Below, piece after piece: positions 12,966 through 26,272 of a stretch of DNA of 64,000 nt. The translations under genes were made by a program, and so were the position numbers. Source of the DNA: Lethocerus indicus (Eukaryota > Arthropoda > Insecta > Hemiptera > Belostomatidae). The stretch covers positions 3,641,637 through 3,705,636 of the forward strand of contig JACDQD010000010.1 of assembly GCA_019843655.1 (NCBI GenBank). Reading direction: 5' to 3'. Within the stretch, counting starts at the first letter, position 1, and every line of letters starts with the position of its first letter. Below the pieces are notes generated by a model that saw nothing but the letters and a program-made list of their open reading frames with translations, did no database searches and was not told where the DNA came from.

Positions 12966-14758
12966 AACGACAATACACACAAAAACCATCACAACAAGTG
13001 AATACAATTATGTTTCTGTTTAATGATCTGCGCCCGTAAAAAAGAAATATTTCTGATTCATTTCAAATAACATTTTGTAATATCCTAATAATGGACAATT
13101 TATAAAAATTGAACGAATTCCCCCCACAAGCAAGTTACAAAAATGATATTAATAACATATTAGTAAATATGTCGCATTAGCCATATTATTATTCTATCAT
13201 AAGTTGAGATTTTCCCAAAATCTGACAAAGTTAAGTTTTATCCTGAGAGATGTACGTTCGAAGCTAGTACCTTTTTCATTTCCAATAGCTTACCCCCACC
13301 ACCACGATTCGAGTTTTCATTTATGGTATGCGTAAGCAATAACTTTAAATCTGGCTCATCCTTTATTGATACGATACGGGCGGAGGAAAAATAATTCCCC
13401 TACCTCTCTCTTCCACCTGTACACGAGTTCTCGAGATCAAAGAACGAATATCGTCGCACCCAAAAAAAATATTAAAAGTGAAAATTTGTCTCTAGTATTT
13501 GTTTTTGTTTTGCTTTTTTTCTCAGAGAGAATATTTCATCAGAGAGAGAGGAAGTCGGAGTTTATGGTCGGGTCGTGAAGAGGTATATTTTTTAAAAATT
13601 CTGCGCGAGAATGAAAGTCGAAAAAAGCTATATCAAAAGCTCGAAACCCCAATCAAGAATGGTGAGGTTGGTGGGGGGGGGCGGTGAAAGCAATCAAACC
13701 GGTTGACACTCCGATATTTTTAGACCGATAATTTAACACTAATAATATGTTTAAAAAACGTTGAACGTTTTCTCCTGTGCTGATCAGGTATTATTACTCG
13801 CTAACCGAGTAATCATTATTGTGAGTAATCGAATTATCACTGAGTATCACCAATATGGGCCTGCTAATTGCCTGGTGGGCATACTGTCTGTATTGTCACT
13901 GTAATTTTACAGTCCTTTTTTGTATTGTTCGTCGTGAGATGTATGCATGGATTCTGCTTTGTTTCTATTGATGGGGATTGCGGTTTCGTCTTTATCATAT
14001 AGGACTATTTGAGACTGAAGATATGAATAACTATGATATTCCAAACATTCCCAGACTACCAAACAGGCATTCCATTATAATTTTTACTATAATACCGGTT
14101 CATGAAGACTATCAATCTGTTTTTGCAGCTCTTACTGCAGCAACTAGTTGTATTTCGCGTTTCGCGTTACTCAAGATGTCGAAAAACAGTAAGCTGTTCC
14201 GTCCACGAAATAAAGAATCGAGAGGAGACAGAGAAATAGAAAGGCCGATGTTGGATGTAAAGGCAGCACGATTGATTAGCCTTAATAATGTTGGCAGGCA
14301 CTTCAATTTAGTTGTAGTCAGTTGACATCAGCTGTTCTCATTCGAATGGAATGCGAGTGGATCAAAGGAGGAAATCAAGATTGCTTCGTGCAGATTTTAT
14401 CTGCAACCAGATTTCACCGGGGAACGGGTTCTATACAGATCATATTATACTGTCAATAATAAGTATAATTATTATAAGTAGTACGTCGTTTACTATAATA
14501 TTGGTCCTAATATATTGCATTAAATACATACGGTTTTAAATTGGGTTAATGCGGTAAACTGAGTAAGGATGGATTTAGAAATTTATCTCGCAGTGAGTTC
14601 GATTTTCGAATAGCTAGCAATTAATAAAAATATAAAATATATTAATACAAAAATGTTTCATAATGTAGTTTCCCCATCTCATTATTTTGTCACATGATGT
14701 TTTCAAATTAGCTTCGATGATGACTCCTCCATTTCTGGAAGCGAGATATATATCTTAC

Positions 14759-14760
<2 letters not shown>

Positions 14761-14800
<40 letters not shown>
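14761..14800. repeat. (AT)n microsatellite flanked by similar ATATCTTA ends
   Basis: 20 AT units. ATATATATCTTACAG lies just left and ATATCTTATAGG just right, suggesting the tract grew within or duplicated a small unit. Confidence 0.9.
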
Positions 14801-14802
<2 letters not shown>

Positions 14803-15658
14803 TATAGGAAAATATTTTCTACGCCGCGCTATTCACGGAATGTAATAAGGAAATTGATATTAGCGTACGGACTTTCATTATCTCAAAATTACAAAACAAT
14901 ACTTTCTCTCTGGGACATTTAAGGAAAGTAAAAGTTACCGGTTTCGCCGCCCAGCTCAGACGCCTGTTAATCCCGCCGGGTGATATTAGGACATGGCGAT
15001 TTCCGTACAAATGACATCATTCGGCGAATCGAGGACTAAAGAAATTAAAAGTACAGACTGTAAGTGGTGGTATAACTTTAACGCGAACAGAAGGACGGCG
15101 GGTACAGATTTTCATCAGATTCGGACAACGGAACGAAATGAGGAAGCATATTATAATCACCCAACATATAAACCAAAGAGCACTTTTGACGTCGAACGAA
15201 CGAGGAGGGCAGTTGACTGATCTCGACTATTTTCTTCCCACCGATTAAACTTACAGAGGAAATCTGTTTAGCGTTTTTGAAACCTCTACAGCCACCGGCA
15301 TTTTCAGTTGATGGTTTTTTCATCAAAATTCAAGTACATTAAGAATCAAAATAAGGTGCACCACGTGCCTAGATATGTCATAGACGTTTGCTCTACAGAA
15401 ATAATACGTATTTAATTGTGAGAAAGGTTGTAATAATTATTATCAAATAAAAACAATTAAGTATAAAATTATTATGAATTATATGTCATTGTGGTGCACA
15501 TTTATACAGAATGACATGAAGAGAAAAATATTTGCACTATAGAAAGAGCTTCAGGTGTATAAGTAATTTAATGGATAATTCCGTTAGTAATATAGTGACA
15601 GTTGAGACAATTTTCTAAATCTAGCGACACACCATTCAAATCTTAGTAAATAAATGTA

Positions 15659-15664
<6 letters not shown>

Positions 15665-15714
<50 letters not shown>
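15665..15714. repeat. (TA)n microsatellite followed by (GT)4
   Basis: 25 TA units then ATGTGTGTGTGCG. Confidence 0.95.
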
Positions 15715-15716
<2 letters not shown>

Positions 15717-18700
15717 GTGTGTGTGCGTTTAGAACTCTCCATTTTAATTCTTTATTTACTCTTTTTTAGAATTGTAACAATAGGCAGTCTGTAATAAAAT
15801 TACTTCGTACTTTAATGAGACCAATGTCCAAATTATAGAGCTTCCAAATAAAGAGCGTTCATTAGTTGGTGAGAGAATGTGGTGCCGACGGCCTGCGAAG
15901 GCCGTTCAACTTGAGGGCCTCATCCTGATGATTTTAAATTGAGAAAAAAAATATAAGCGAGAGGACCGATTTTTTTCCGTTTTTTTTGCGTGTTTTATAT
16001 CCCTCAAAAAGCGGATCCTCTCGTCGCCACTCTCCTCTTTGGGGCCCCGTCAAGGATCCAAAGGATTGCCGAATTTCAAATTCAATCCCGAAATCGTAAA
16101 CGAGTTTCCGTTGCGATCAGTCGCGTTACACCGATTCGTCTTTTCCGTATCCTTTATCCGCTTTACAGTCAAACGGGAATACTTCGCACTCAATTTGTTT
16201 TAGAGGTGAATAATTTCTTGAAACGAGATCAACGCAATGTCTCGCAATTTTGTCAAGATTCAGCGTAAAAGAAGCAATTTACCGATATTCGTGAATTCTA
16301 TAACAGGCCGTGGAATATAGGATACTAAAACAAACTTCGGAGGTAGTTATTCTCCAGTGAAAGGATGTCTATTTTATTCTAATTCTGTTCTGTGACATGT
16401 TATTAAACCATGTAGAATAACTACTAAAGCAGGATTATTACGGAGGCAGTAGAAATCGGAGAAAAACTAAAACAACCAAAATGGCGTAGAAGAACATCAG
16501 TAGGGTAAGCTTCGAAACTTCGGAAGCAGCGAAACCCTTCCACTGGAAGTCGCTCAAGTCGTTTGAGAAGAGGAAAAATCATTGAAGTCCGATGTTCGAC
16601 CCAGAGTATTACGCGATCCCACCGGAAGCTAAATGTTTCTATATTCCAATATGTATATATATGTAAATTAATAAAAAAAAAATTATCTCAATATTAGAAT
16701 AAATAATTTTGTACATATATACAAAGGAATTAAATGTAGACAATTTTTAAAGCGAAACCAACACTCGCAGATCTTTTCACGTCTGGTTGGGGGATCATTG
16801 GGGGAGATTTCAACTTTATTCGAAGGCTGAACTGTGTTTGAAGGGCTGGCTGAACATTAATCAAAGTGGCAGAAGGTTCTCCCAACGTTTTATGAATAGG
16901 GAGTTTGGGGGAGGGCCCCGGCCCCGCGTTGTGACTGACCAAGACAAATGACCCCCGGAGTCTCTTTCTTCACGCTCTGGCCCCAACCTGCGTGGGCAAC
17001 CCAAATAACACTACGCTTTATAGTTTCTAGTTTTCTTTTTTCCCACCACCCCGCAGCTCTTTGTGCCGATTCATTCGAATGGAGATTTATATGAAGCCGG
17101 TAAAGTCGGCCCCTACGCTAGGCGAACGACGAGTACAAATTGATTCCTATTAATTACTTCCGAAACGTAGGTATCTACTTGCTACCTTGTGATAGCTCAA
17201 CCCACCCATTTATTTATGTATGCAAATTGTGACTGATTGCGTTTTATTTAACAATTAAAATCAATATTCCTCTCCAGTCTGTAAAGATGTTTCAACGAAG
17301 TTATGCGTTGAAATCGTTTAGTTAAAACATTCACATAAACGAAACATTAGTTATGCCTTGATACGATTAAGAATATCACTACTTTGATAGAGATAGGGCG
17401 ATTATAGGTCATAATAGTAGTAATTGTATTAACTGCAACTGTTTACCCAGGAACCTAACTATTCATATGCTGGGTTAGTGAGGGACCCTTTAGGGTTTTA
17501 ATTTCAATAATTATTTTCACTATTCATATAACAGAAAATATAACAGTATGATCTACCGCTCCTCTTCATCCACTTTCTCTGTTTCCCACGTATGGAGACA
17601 TAAAATGGTCGAATCGTTCGGAATAAAACTATTCTTCGACCCGCCCAATTTACATCGTTGCATTTACCACACAATGGGGACCAGGTTAACGCACATATGG
17701 CAACGGCGACCACCATCCGACTGCGCCTTCTACGGAGAAAGTAAGTTTTACGGCGACTTTCCGAAAACTACCGAGTCGGGGAGTTTCACCCGCCGACAAT
17801 GTATGTGACCCATATTTAATAAAAAAAATAAATAAAATAAAAACAAAAGGACACGCGGAGAGTGTACGCTGCGATAGAGTTGTGAAGATGGACCATAAAC
17901 GGTGCACTTCTCATGTATTATGCAATAAGTCTTCTCCGCCCGAAGCTCCACCCCCTCCTCCCCCTATACCTTAACCCTAAAATGTGGTCTTCAAACTTGA
18001 CTTCCACGAGCGGGGTAAAATAAACGCCCGCCATTTTTATACCGGGATATAAATTTTCATTCATGGGATTCGCCAACGTATTCCCTCTCACGAAGGGGTC
18101 AAATAAATAGAGATACCAACCCAGCCTAAATATAGGTTTGCTGTGTTCACAATTTATAGAATTCTCAAGAAGCCGTTTTGCCCATAAATCGACTAAAATC
18201 TATACCTTCAACTATTTGTACATGAACAGAGTATAGAAAACAAAATAGGTAAATTCTCACGGTCCGTTTCAAATAGAGTTTCATATAGATGAAGTCTACA
18301 ATGGAATACAAGTTTCGTTTTTTTATCAGAGTCTAATAAAAGTGACTTCCCAATTTGGTAAAAAGTGCACATTAAGATCGGTTAATTTTTGTTGTTCTAC
18401 AACACAGCAGAATCGAATATATACTGTGTATACATAGACGTGGTACATGACACATTTTTTCTGAAACTGAACTAAATTTCGAATATTTTGAATAGGCCGT
18501 TTTCTTCCAAATATGTAAAAAAATTAAGGCAATTTAAACCAGTGAACATGAAATGAATCAGTTTAATCGGAAGTCATTAATCCCAGTTATCGCTACATTT
18601 TATCATTTCCTGAATCAAATTGTACTCAATTCCGTTAAAAGACGTAGTCTGGAATGTGAAATTGTTTTAACCGCTATTCATGTTCCTCCTATAGATCGAT

Positions 18701-18855
18701 TTGTTCGGGGGAATTCGATTAATTGGGAAATGAATCCGTTGGATTCATTCAATACAGATTACGGAGGAGGTTGATGGGAGATGAATATTATTCGGAATGA
18801 GTTCCGCCGGCAGAAGCAGAAAACACTTGAAGTTGGAGCAACGCTGAAACACCGG

Positions 18856-18882
18856 CTCTCTCTCTCTCATCTCTCTCTCTCT
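18856..18882. repeat. (CT)n microsatellite
   Basis: CT repeats with one CA interruption. Confidence 0.85.
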
Positions 18883-19205
18883 TTCCCCGAGACTATTAGC
18901 TCTAATATCCACAATTGACTGAATTTTAACTTCAGCGGTGTACTCATAAAATCTAACGCGGCCGTATAAAATCGGTTAGAGCCTCCACGGATTCGCCGAC
19001 GCTACGGTGCCCCGTGGTGATGTGTTAACTCCTCCGCAAATCTGAGATAATTTGAAACGGGGTTCCTCGTGAGTTGAGGGCCCTCTAATAAACTGAGAAA
19101 ATGGCCTATTAGGGGCCCTCCCCCGAACCCCCTTAATGCCCGAGCTTTGGTACCATATCGGGAGTAATTCATGGTTAGTGTGGCTCACTATCTTCTGTGC
19201 TCAAC

Positions 19206-19238
19206 TCTCTCTCCCTCTCACTCTCTCTCTCTCTCCCT
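19206..19238. repeat. (CT)n microsatellite, imperfect
   Basis: CT/CCCT mixture, 320 bp right of the 18856 tract. Confidence 0.8.
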
Positions 19239-19627
19239 CAGTCTCTGATCCTATCTCAACATCCATTAACCGTCTGGCCAGGGTCAAAAACCCCTTCTTC
19301 TTCTGCTTCCAGTATCTTTACAAATGATTACTCCAACATTCCGTTTCACTCTTCACACTTGTCTTTTACACTTCGGTGGAACTGGTTTCCAGATCTTTTA
19401 CGTAGCACTTTAATCCAGCGTTACGAGGGAAGTACAAAACCGTCAACATAGATGTGCCAGATCCATTGAATTATTTCAGAATCTCTTAAATTAAAATCAC
19501 TGACAGTTGAGGATACAGAAGTGCTACGGGTTAATTAAGTGGAAATCGGTAATTCTTACTCTTTTCTAGCCGCCGGATACTTCAGGCACAATGTTTGCAA
19601 ATTTTGCTACTTCCTAGGTAAAATTCT

Positions 19628-19875
19628 CCTGTCTCGGTGGCATTTGTGAAAGCTGCCTGGCGACTGGTTCATTATGAACTAATTTGCTCCTCTCCATCGT
19701 TTCTTAGGAAGAATAGAAAAACAGAGAAATCATCTTTTATTCATGAAACTAGTATTCTTCTACTTGCCTATTTCGCGAATCTATAGTTTCCTAAATTCGG
19801 TCAGTAATATAGCGTAATTTACCGAAGGAATGCTACTGATGGTGGCGAGAAGCCGAATCCGGTTTAGCATAGGAT
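19628..19875 (+). repeat. Family A interspersed repeat, rearranged
   Basis: Contains GGTGGCATTTGTGAAAGCTG, CCTGGCGACTGGTTCATTAT, GAACTAATTTGCTCCTC, CATCGTTTC; then, after ~100 bp of unrelated sequence, TTTACCGAAGG and a tail TGATGGTGGCGAGAAGCCGA ending in CCGGTTTAGCATAGG. The tail links this family to the arms of the element at 26092. Confidence 0.5.
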
Positions 19876-19944
19876 CCAAACCAGGGGTATTCCATAACCT
19901 AGTGGGGGGTACCTATCAGACGTCTCAACTCACTATTCTACTGC

Positions 19945-19985
19945 GTACGGTCCCGGCGGAATCGAACTAGGATGTTCAGTATTCG
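19945..19985 (-). repeat. tRNA-like B-box remnant (family S)
   Basis: The minus strand reads TAGTTCGATTCCGCCGGGAC followed by CGTACGC: a 10 of 11 B-box match plus the GGACCGTA extension shared with the copies at 31236 and 30978. No A box found. Confidence 0.35.
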
Positions 19986-21625
19986 AGAGCGGATTATTTA
20001 CAATAATCCAGCAAGACATTGAACACTCAATTTCTAACTCATACGAGCTAAGGTGAAAGTATCAAACACACTTGGGTTGGGAGGGGGGGAGGTGTTGCGC
20101 AACCGGGGACTCAGATGTTGGATTCGTTCTTTTAATTCGAGTCTCACCTTTTTGTCGCCAGCGCCCACACAGGACTAGAGCTTATATCACCGCTATTTCC
20201 TGGCCCAGTCGAAACCCCGGAGACACGTCGTTTACATTCACAGTCTCTAATCGCTCACATTATTATTTACATTTACATTTTACATATGTAGCAGTTGTGG
20301 AAAAATAAACTAATCGAGATAAGAAAAATTCACCAAAAATAATTCATTTTAATCGATTCCGTTAGCATTTTATGTTAATTTTTCATTTTGAAATTACTCT
20401 AGATTTCTATTATACTTCTTATTAATCGTAAAATACACCCGAAGTATGCATTTACGGGCGTGAAAATTACGTTTACAGCGTCGGGTTAAATTCAATTATA
20501 CGACCACTTCACAGACCGAGTGCAATGACAGTCAGTCGCAAGCGCAACAGCGACAGTGCATTTAGTCAAGCTCTGAAATGCCGCTTGTTAATAAATTTTA
20601 TGAGGCGAAAGGGGCTATTCGCTCGCATCAATGATATTCCAGGAATTATTAGCACTTAATCCGGTTCATTTCGCCAGAATCGATTCCCTGAAGCCTTTTG
20701 TTTAAACGAGCGTATCATATCAAAGTTCTGTCATTTATTTGCCCTAATTGTGTTACATAATCAAGATTGTGTATGACCCAATTCAGATATCGGTGGTGGT
20801 CAGAAATTACCCGCTCATTTCATATATTTATTCACGTGCATCGGATATTTTTTATTTTACCCCATGTTCTTCCTTCAACCACACTATATAAATAGCAAAA
20901 TGATTTCACTTAACAAATTAACAATAAAATATTGCTTGAATCATATTTTTATTTCAGAAAACGGTGACAAATGTAGAATTACTAAGAAAAGAATGAGTTT
21001 ATTTTTTAAATCAAATTTACATACGGGCCCTAATCCTAGCCGGCAGGCAGCGAGGTAATCTTTTAGAATATATACTGAGCGTAAACGGCACAATATGGGA
21101 CAGGAGCAATTTCGAGGATGGACCAAGTTTGTTAGTAACATGGGATAATAAAAGTATGCCGCTCTGAATATAGGCCAATCTTGCTTCATTTCACACAAGA
21201 CCTCATTTACGGTACAGTCTTTCAGCTGCTATAACTAAAAATGAACTGTACGATTATAAGAACGTTTTTAATTAAAAAGATCATACAGTCAACGCGAAAA
21301 CCGCAGAATACAAAAATTTCTACGAGCTATTTAATTAACAATATGAGATAGTATATATTTTTTTCTAATATATACGAATTCTTTAAAAATATTCATGATT
21401 AAAATTCAGAATTTTACATTGCTTAAAATATGTACAATTTTATATTATATATACAATATTATATTTATAATGGGGGAAATTGCAATACTAAAAACCCGAA
21501 AATTTACACCCACTCACTTAACACCTGACAGAGAGCACTTAGCACGTTACCTGAGGTTACTGTACTTCAGATAGCAACCATGGTTTAGGTTGCCATTGTT
21601 TCACTTGGGGCACCAAAGGGCAGTA

Positions 21626-21639
21626 TACGACCGGTCGTA
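21626..21639. repeat. 14-bp perfect palindrome TACGACCGGTCGTA
   Basis: A GC-containing uninterrupted palindrome, followed 12 bp later by ACCGGTATAGCAT, which resembles the ACCGGTCTAGC motif of the foldback modules. Function unknown. Confidence 0.5.
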
Positions 21640-24600
21640 CTCAGTAACTACCGGTATAGCATGGAATCTATATCCACTACTGACACTGCGCCGATGCGCT
21701 TATTCTTAGACTGTATAATACTCTCTAGTTGATGAAACGAAAAATGCGTGAGATATCTCCGCGTCATAATTTGTACAATGGTTCATAACTCAGATAGAAA
21801 AAAAGCTCTTTCCGCTCGCATATATGTTGAAATAAATTTTTTAAATTAAAATTTTAATTTTCTACTCAGGATTCTAAATTTCGACGGACAACATTTAAAT
21901 GTATGAAGTCAGGCAATACTAAGGGGAATCCTAAATTATAGGGTCAATAAATAAATCTTGATTGGTTAATTGAGATCAAATCATCCGACATCAATTTATT
22001 TAGTTAAGTGCTCTCCTGCTTGAAAAAATGTAGAATTAGTTCCCAACGAGGAATGTACACTTTTCCGTTAATTACAAATCAGGAAATTAATTGGGTATTT
22101 GACTTTATGTTGACTGGACAACTCGAGGGAATTCGGCGAAAAACAAAAATCCTAATCAAATCAACAATGAATAGCGACATTGTTGTGCAATTAATCAGTA
22201 ATGATGTAAAGATAAAAAATACTCCATAGAAAAGATATTCCAACAACTTACAAGAGCTGTCATGCGCGTGATTTATTTCAACGCCAAGTCTTTCACCGAC
22301 GGAAGAAAATTACAGAGCAAGGACTTTCGACAAATACACGTCCATATCTGTCCTGGGGTTTCCATAAAAGCCGAACTCCTTTATGCCGTTTCCCTTCTAA
22401 TGTCCGCCGGTCTTTCGGGACCGGGAGGGATCCCTCCTCTCCCTCCCCCCCCGAGATGGAATTAGAAAGTGAGTTGGACTTTTTGACGGGCGGCCTATCT
22501 AAAATAAGTGGGACGCGCACTGAGTCACAGCCGCGAATAAACAAGAGCTAGACACAACGCGAATTTGCATTCTGAAGTCTCACTAACGTCGGATAATAAA
22601 GGTTAGAAAAAAGCTATCGCTTCGACAACACGTTGCGCATTCAGAAAATGAAATGAACAAAAAACATACATCATAGCACTGAACTACTGGTTTATAATTT
22701 TATCGTGTGTAGCAATAACAAACTAATTTTTTAAATGACGAAATAAACAACTCCGACAGCAGCAGTAAGTCTATTACTACACTACAATTATGGTGATACT
22801 TTTGCGTAATGTATGATTTCAGGCATGACCCATAGAAAATGTTTATGATGCTACATAAATGTTCAGGAAAGAGCGGCACCTTTGGGGCCCTCTCAGGGAC
22901 GGTGACCCTGAGGTGTGTACTGATAATAGACTCACTACTTGTTAGGTGAGTTGTTTAGTGTTTATTGTTCTGCATGCAGGATGCAGTCCATATGAGCCTC
23001 GGCCGTGGTGTTGTTAGACACCTCCGCGGTGTTTGATGATGGGAAATGAGGGGGCAGCGATTATTTTTGAGATTAATGCATTTTACGAGATGTATCATCA
23101 AAATATTTCAAGCCCCACAAGTCTATGCTCGAAACGTTACGACTACACATCATAGTTTATTTCAGTTACTATAATTGAACACTGTCGACTGACAGCGGCA
23201 TAACCTGATTTAGCAGCAACCGGCATTAAGCAGAGAAAACGCCTCTACAATAAATAAATCCCTACCTAGGGTTATTGCGAACACTCATTATGCTTCTGAC
23301 CGCCACGAGACCCAACTGAAATCCTTGAACCTCCCCAAAGAGGCGTGATCCCAAGCATTAATACATATGTATACATAAACGCCTTATTATATTATTTACG
23401 ACTCGAGTTGGGGTTGGCAATTACCGGTTTGGGCGAGGCCCATAAACCTTGTCCCGGGGTACGGGCCCACTATAAACGAGCTGTGCCTCCAGCGGGGGCT
23501 CGTGCCTCATTCGATTCGGGAGATTTCGCGTTTCAACCGATTTAGAAACAAATCGGATTGTAACGAGTTTGATGAACGGGCTCCAATATCGATTATGCAT
23601 TACCAACACTCTATTATAGTAAAATTAATTTTATTTGGGTCGTATCAATATAATATATTGTACACTAATCGAATAGAAACGTTACCCTAATTTATTTCGT
23701 TCGAAATGTTATGTATTAGCTCCCATTAAACGTTTTTCAGCGGCGTTTAATTTTTTAAATGTTCAATTTTAGTTAATAAATTAAACTGCATTATGTTTCT
23801 TTCTTCACTCGCGTTTTCCAACACTGGTCTCTTCTTTGGACCATTGTTTGCAGGAGTGACGCGGACTCCAGAATACGCCCGCATAGGCCTATCCAGGCGA
23901 CCGCAAAACACACACACATGACACACTATTGTGCGTGTTGTATTATCAACTATTCCGCGAAGTTCCCAACTTTCCCCCCTTCACCCCCGTACACATGCGC
24001 ACGCACGGCTGCCACGCGTCGCTTTGGTCGTACGTCGGTATTTGATGCGGTCGTCTGAGGGTCGCAACGCAAACGCGTTACTCTATCCGGCCTGGAGTCG
24101 ACAAAATCGCAATTGGTGGCAAGAAACTCCGAAACCGGGTCGTGAATTACTACGACCGCACAACCGGGACGGGACGGGGGGAAATATGCCAGGGCCTTTG
24201 TAGTCGGAAACATTCTCAACCGTGAGCCGCCGCTTATGGTGGTGCCGAGATTGTCGAAGTTAATACTGCGACGACCCAAAACAGCCCCATTAATGACATT
24301 TTGCGGCCGCATATATGAAACTTTTATGAGTGGGAACGAAAGGAGGTCTTTCAAAATAAGGAAATAGAGTTGTGAAGTTAGTGCCCTCCGAAGACGCCTA
24401 CATTCAATACATGTTAAAACGGGTTCTAGAAATCAGTTGATGAATTACAGGAGGGAAATTATAGTCTCCAGTTTGGATTACGCGTTAGAAATACCAGGTA
24501 GCAATGGCAAAGAAGTGGACATAATCGACAATATTTGATGAAATACTTGTTCATCAATTTATATCGTGAAACTAGTAACAGGTACGTATTAGTGCTACTA

Positions 24601-24786
24601 GATGTATCTCCTCATGTATTTCTCTTTACTGGACTATACTTTATTGAAGGCAAGTAATAATAGGTACAGTCATGCAATTAGGTCAGTAATATATTTTTTT
24701 GCAACTAAAAAATTATTCTGTCTGAAACGCGAACGTACACAGACCCTCAGTAATTCAAATTAATAGTGTAATTACGTATTACTCAC

Positions 24787-24825
24787 TATTAGTTCGGAAG
24801 TGGAGCAAATCCTGACTGCACTTAC
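24787..24825 (-). other. Cryptic RS-exon of ratchet point 2 (39 nt)
   Basis: From the ratchet acceptor, 39 nt lead to a second strong donor CTAATA|GTGAGTAA (GT at 24786-24785). In the phase left by exon 1 the stretch is free of stops. The size matches the 40 and 44 nt seen at the other two points, which is the main support. Confidence 0.5.
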
Positions 24826-24860
24826 CTGCAACAGAACAAATTTCAATTAGCCTCAAATAA
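24820..24860 (-). other. Ratchet point 2: abutted 3' and 5' splice sites
   Basis: Minus strand: AATTTGTTCTGTTGCAG is followed directly by GTAAGTGC, a near-perfect donor; junction between 24826 and 24825. CTAAT sits 20-24 nt upstream (24850-24846), exactly the spacing seen at ratchet point 1. It lies 18.7 kb further along the intron than point 1. The core TTCTGTTGCAG|GTAAG is identical to that of ratchet point 3. Confidence 0.65.
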
Positions 24861-25146
24861 CATTAACAAAAATATCACTTACAAACAATGTAATTGAAAT
24901 GCTATACAGCCAAATAATTATATTCATTATGGCAACTTAGAACATTAAAGTTAAGGGGAGGGGGAGCACTTTCGCTACAATGACAGTTTGAAACATTCGC
25001 TTTGAACAAACGAAATTAAATCAGCTTCATCATAGTAATTTGCAGTTGTAAGATAAAGAGGGTAACTAATTGGGGTTAATATCGTTTGACGATAAGTGCT
25101 GGAGGAACTTGAAATGATGGGCTTATGAAAGTTTAAGCGTAATTCA

Positions 25147-25350
25147 ATATTTATCGGTTTTTAATTAACAGGTCTTTCGGTCAACCGTCAATTACTGAAA
25201 TGCTCCAGATCACCGCCATCGTTGGTGCTATATTGGCCTCGTCCATATCGCATAGTCTGATATTGAATTATAAATTTGATATACAATTAAAAACCGGTCA
25301 TAAAATACGGGCCGGGAGACGTTAATGGTAGGGGTGATTTGTAAGCTTCG
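25147..25350 (+). repeat. Family C repeat, copy 1
   Basis: Aligns with 27972-28185 through TTTTAATTAACAGG, GTCAACCGTCAATTA, CGTCCATATCG, GAATTATAAATTTGATATAC, AAAACCGGTC and GGTGATTTGTAAGC. The start CGGTTTTTAATT and the later AATTAAAAACCGG are inverted relative to each other, so the copy can fold. No ORF. Confidence 0.45.
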
Positions 25351-26091
25351 TATTTACGACGAATGAAAAATATACTCATTAAGTAAACATTGAGAATTGG
25401 AATTGTTAAACAAAATACGAAGAATAGCATATTATATTCTTTCCCACTTTTCATTACCAATAATTCTGATCTTGTAGCTGGTCATAGGGACTTGAATTAG
25501 AGAAAGACGCCCAGACTCGACCTATTGGCTTATCAAAGTTTAAACTTAAATCCACTTTAATAGCTGTTTGTGATTTAGCCTGATCCCTCACCCACCGAAG
25601 CATGAGTTTCGGCTAATAGTCTGAGATGATTGAATCAAGGTGAGTGAGGACGGGGCTCCTGTTCCATCCAATTTACTATTAATTGGTACAGTCTAGCCTT
25701 TATTGATTAGTAATATTTGGGTAATTGATAACTTATGGACATGTTTGTTTCAAGGGGCTTCGTTTCGAATATCCTCTCAGAATTCTCAGTTCTATCAAAA
25801 GATAATTGGATATTTATAACTATTTTAAAATTTATCAATCGTAAAATTAAACTCCCTCCCTCTCTACCATAAAATATTTATTGATCTTGAACAGGTCTAC
25901 ACTGGATTTTGTTGTAAACGATTAAACAGGGTGTAACTTTTGAGGTGTTCTTTAACGAAAGAAAGCGAAATGGTTTTATTTATTGTCAAATTTTATCGGT
26001 TCTATTTTTAAAAATAATAATTTATGATACTTATGTGAGGTGATCCGTCATGACTGGAATACCATTCTAGCTATATTCCGTCTGCACTACC

Positions 26092-26272
26092 CTAATTTGA
26101 TGTCACGCTAGGCCGGTTTCAGATTCTCGCCGTCTCCAGTATTATTGCGTTAATAAACCAGGCAGGCAATGCTGTACCCCGTCGAAAACCGCCGTGCGTA
26201 GGCGCCTACGCTAATCCAACCCTATTGGATACGGCGTAGAGACGAATCCGGTCTAGCATAACATCGAATTAG
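26092..26272. mobile_element. 181-bp element with ~46-bp imperfect terminal inverted arms (MITE-like)
   Basis: Left arm from 26092 (CTAATTTGATGTCACGCTAG) and right arm ending 26272 (reverse complement CTAATTCGATGTTATGCTAG) match at 17 of 20 outer bases, and pairing continues inward through GCCGT to about 26137 and 26227 at roughly two-thirds identity. The interior is GC-rich and non-coding. No target-site duplication could be picked out. The right end GAATCCGGTCTAGCATA resembles the end of the family A copy at 19628. Seen: inverted arms and size. Inferred: non-autonomous DNA transposon remnant. Confidence 0.5.

Larger units (their letters stand above)
2922..24825 (-). other. Giant intron, recursive segment 3 (about 21.9 kb)
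   Basis: No coding exon is recognised. Named contents: GC-rich patch near 23970-24230, a palindrome at 21626, family A copies at 19628 and (reverse) 12860, a B-box remnant at 19945, (TC)n tracts at 19206, 18856 and 8920, (TA)n at 15665 and 14761, the direct duplication at 11730/12458, palindromes at 12227 and 9745, (AG)n at 7559, CpG-rich patches near 9760-9990, 7440-7500, 5560-5760 and 4840-5130. The rest is AT-rich and featureless to my reading. Confidence 0.45.

Noticed and set aside
23950..24354. 134-codon frame on the minus strand
   Set aside because: GC-rich patch, frames open on both strands, protein not recognisable.
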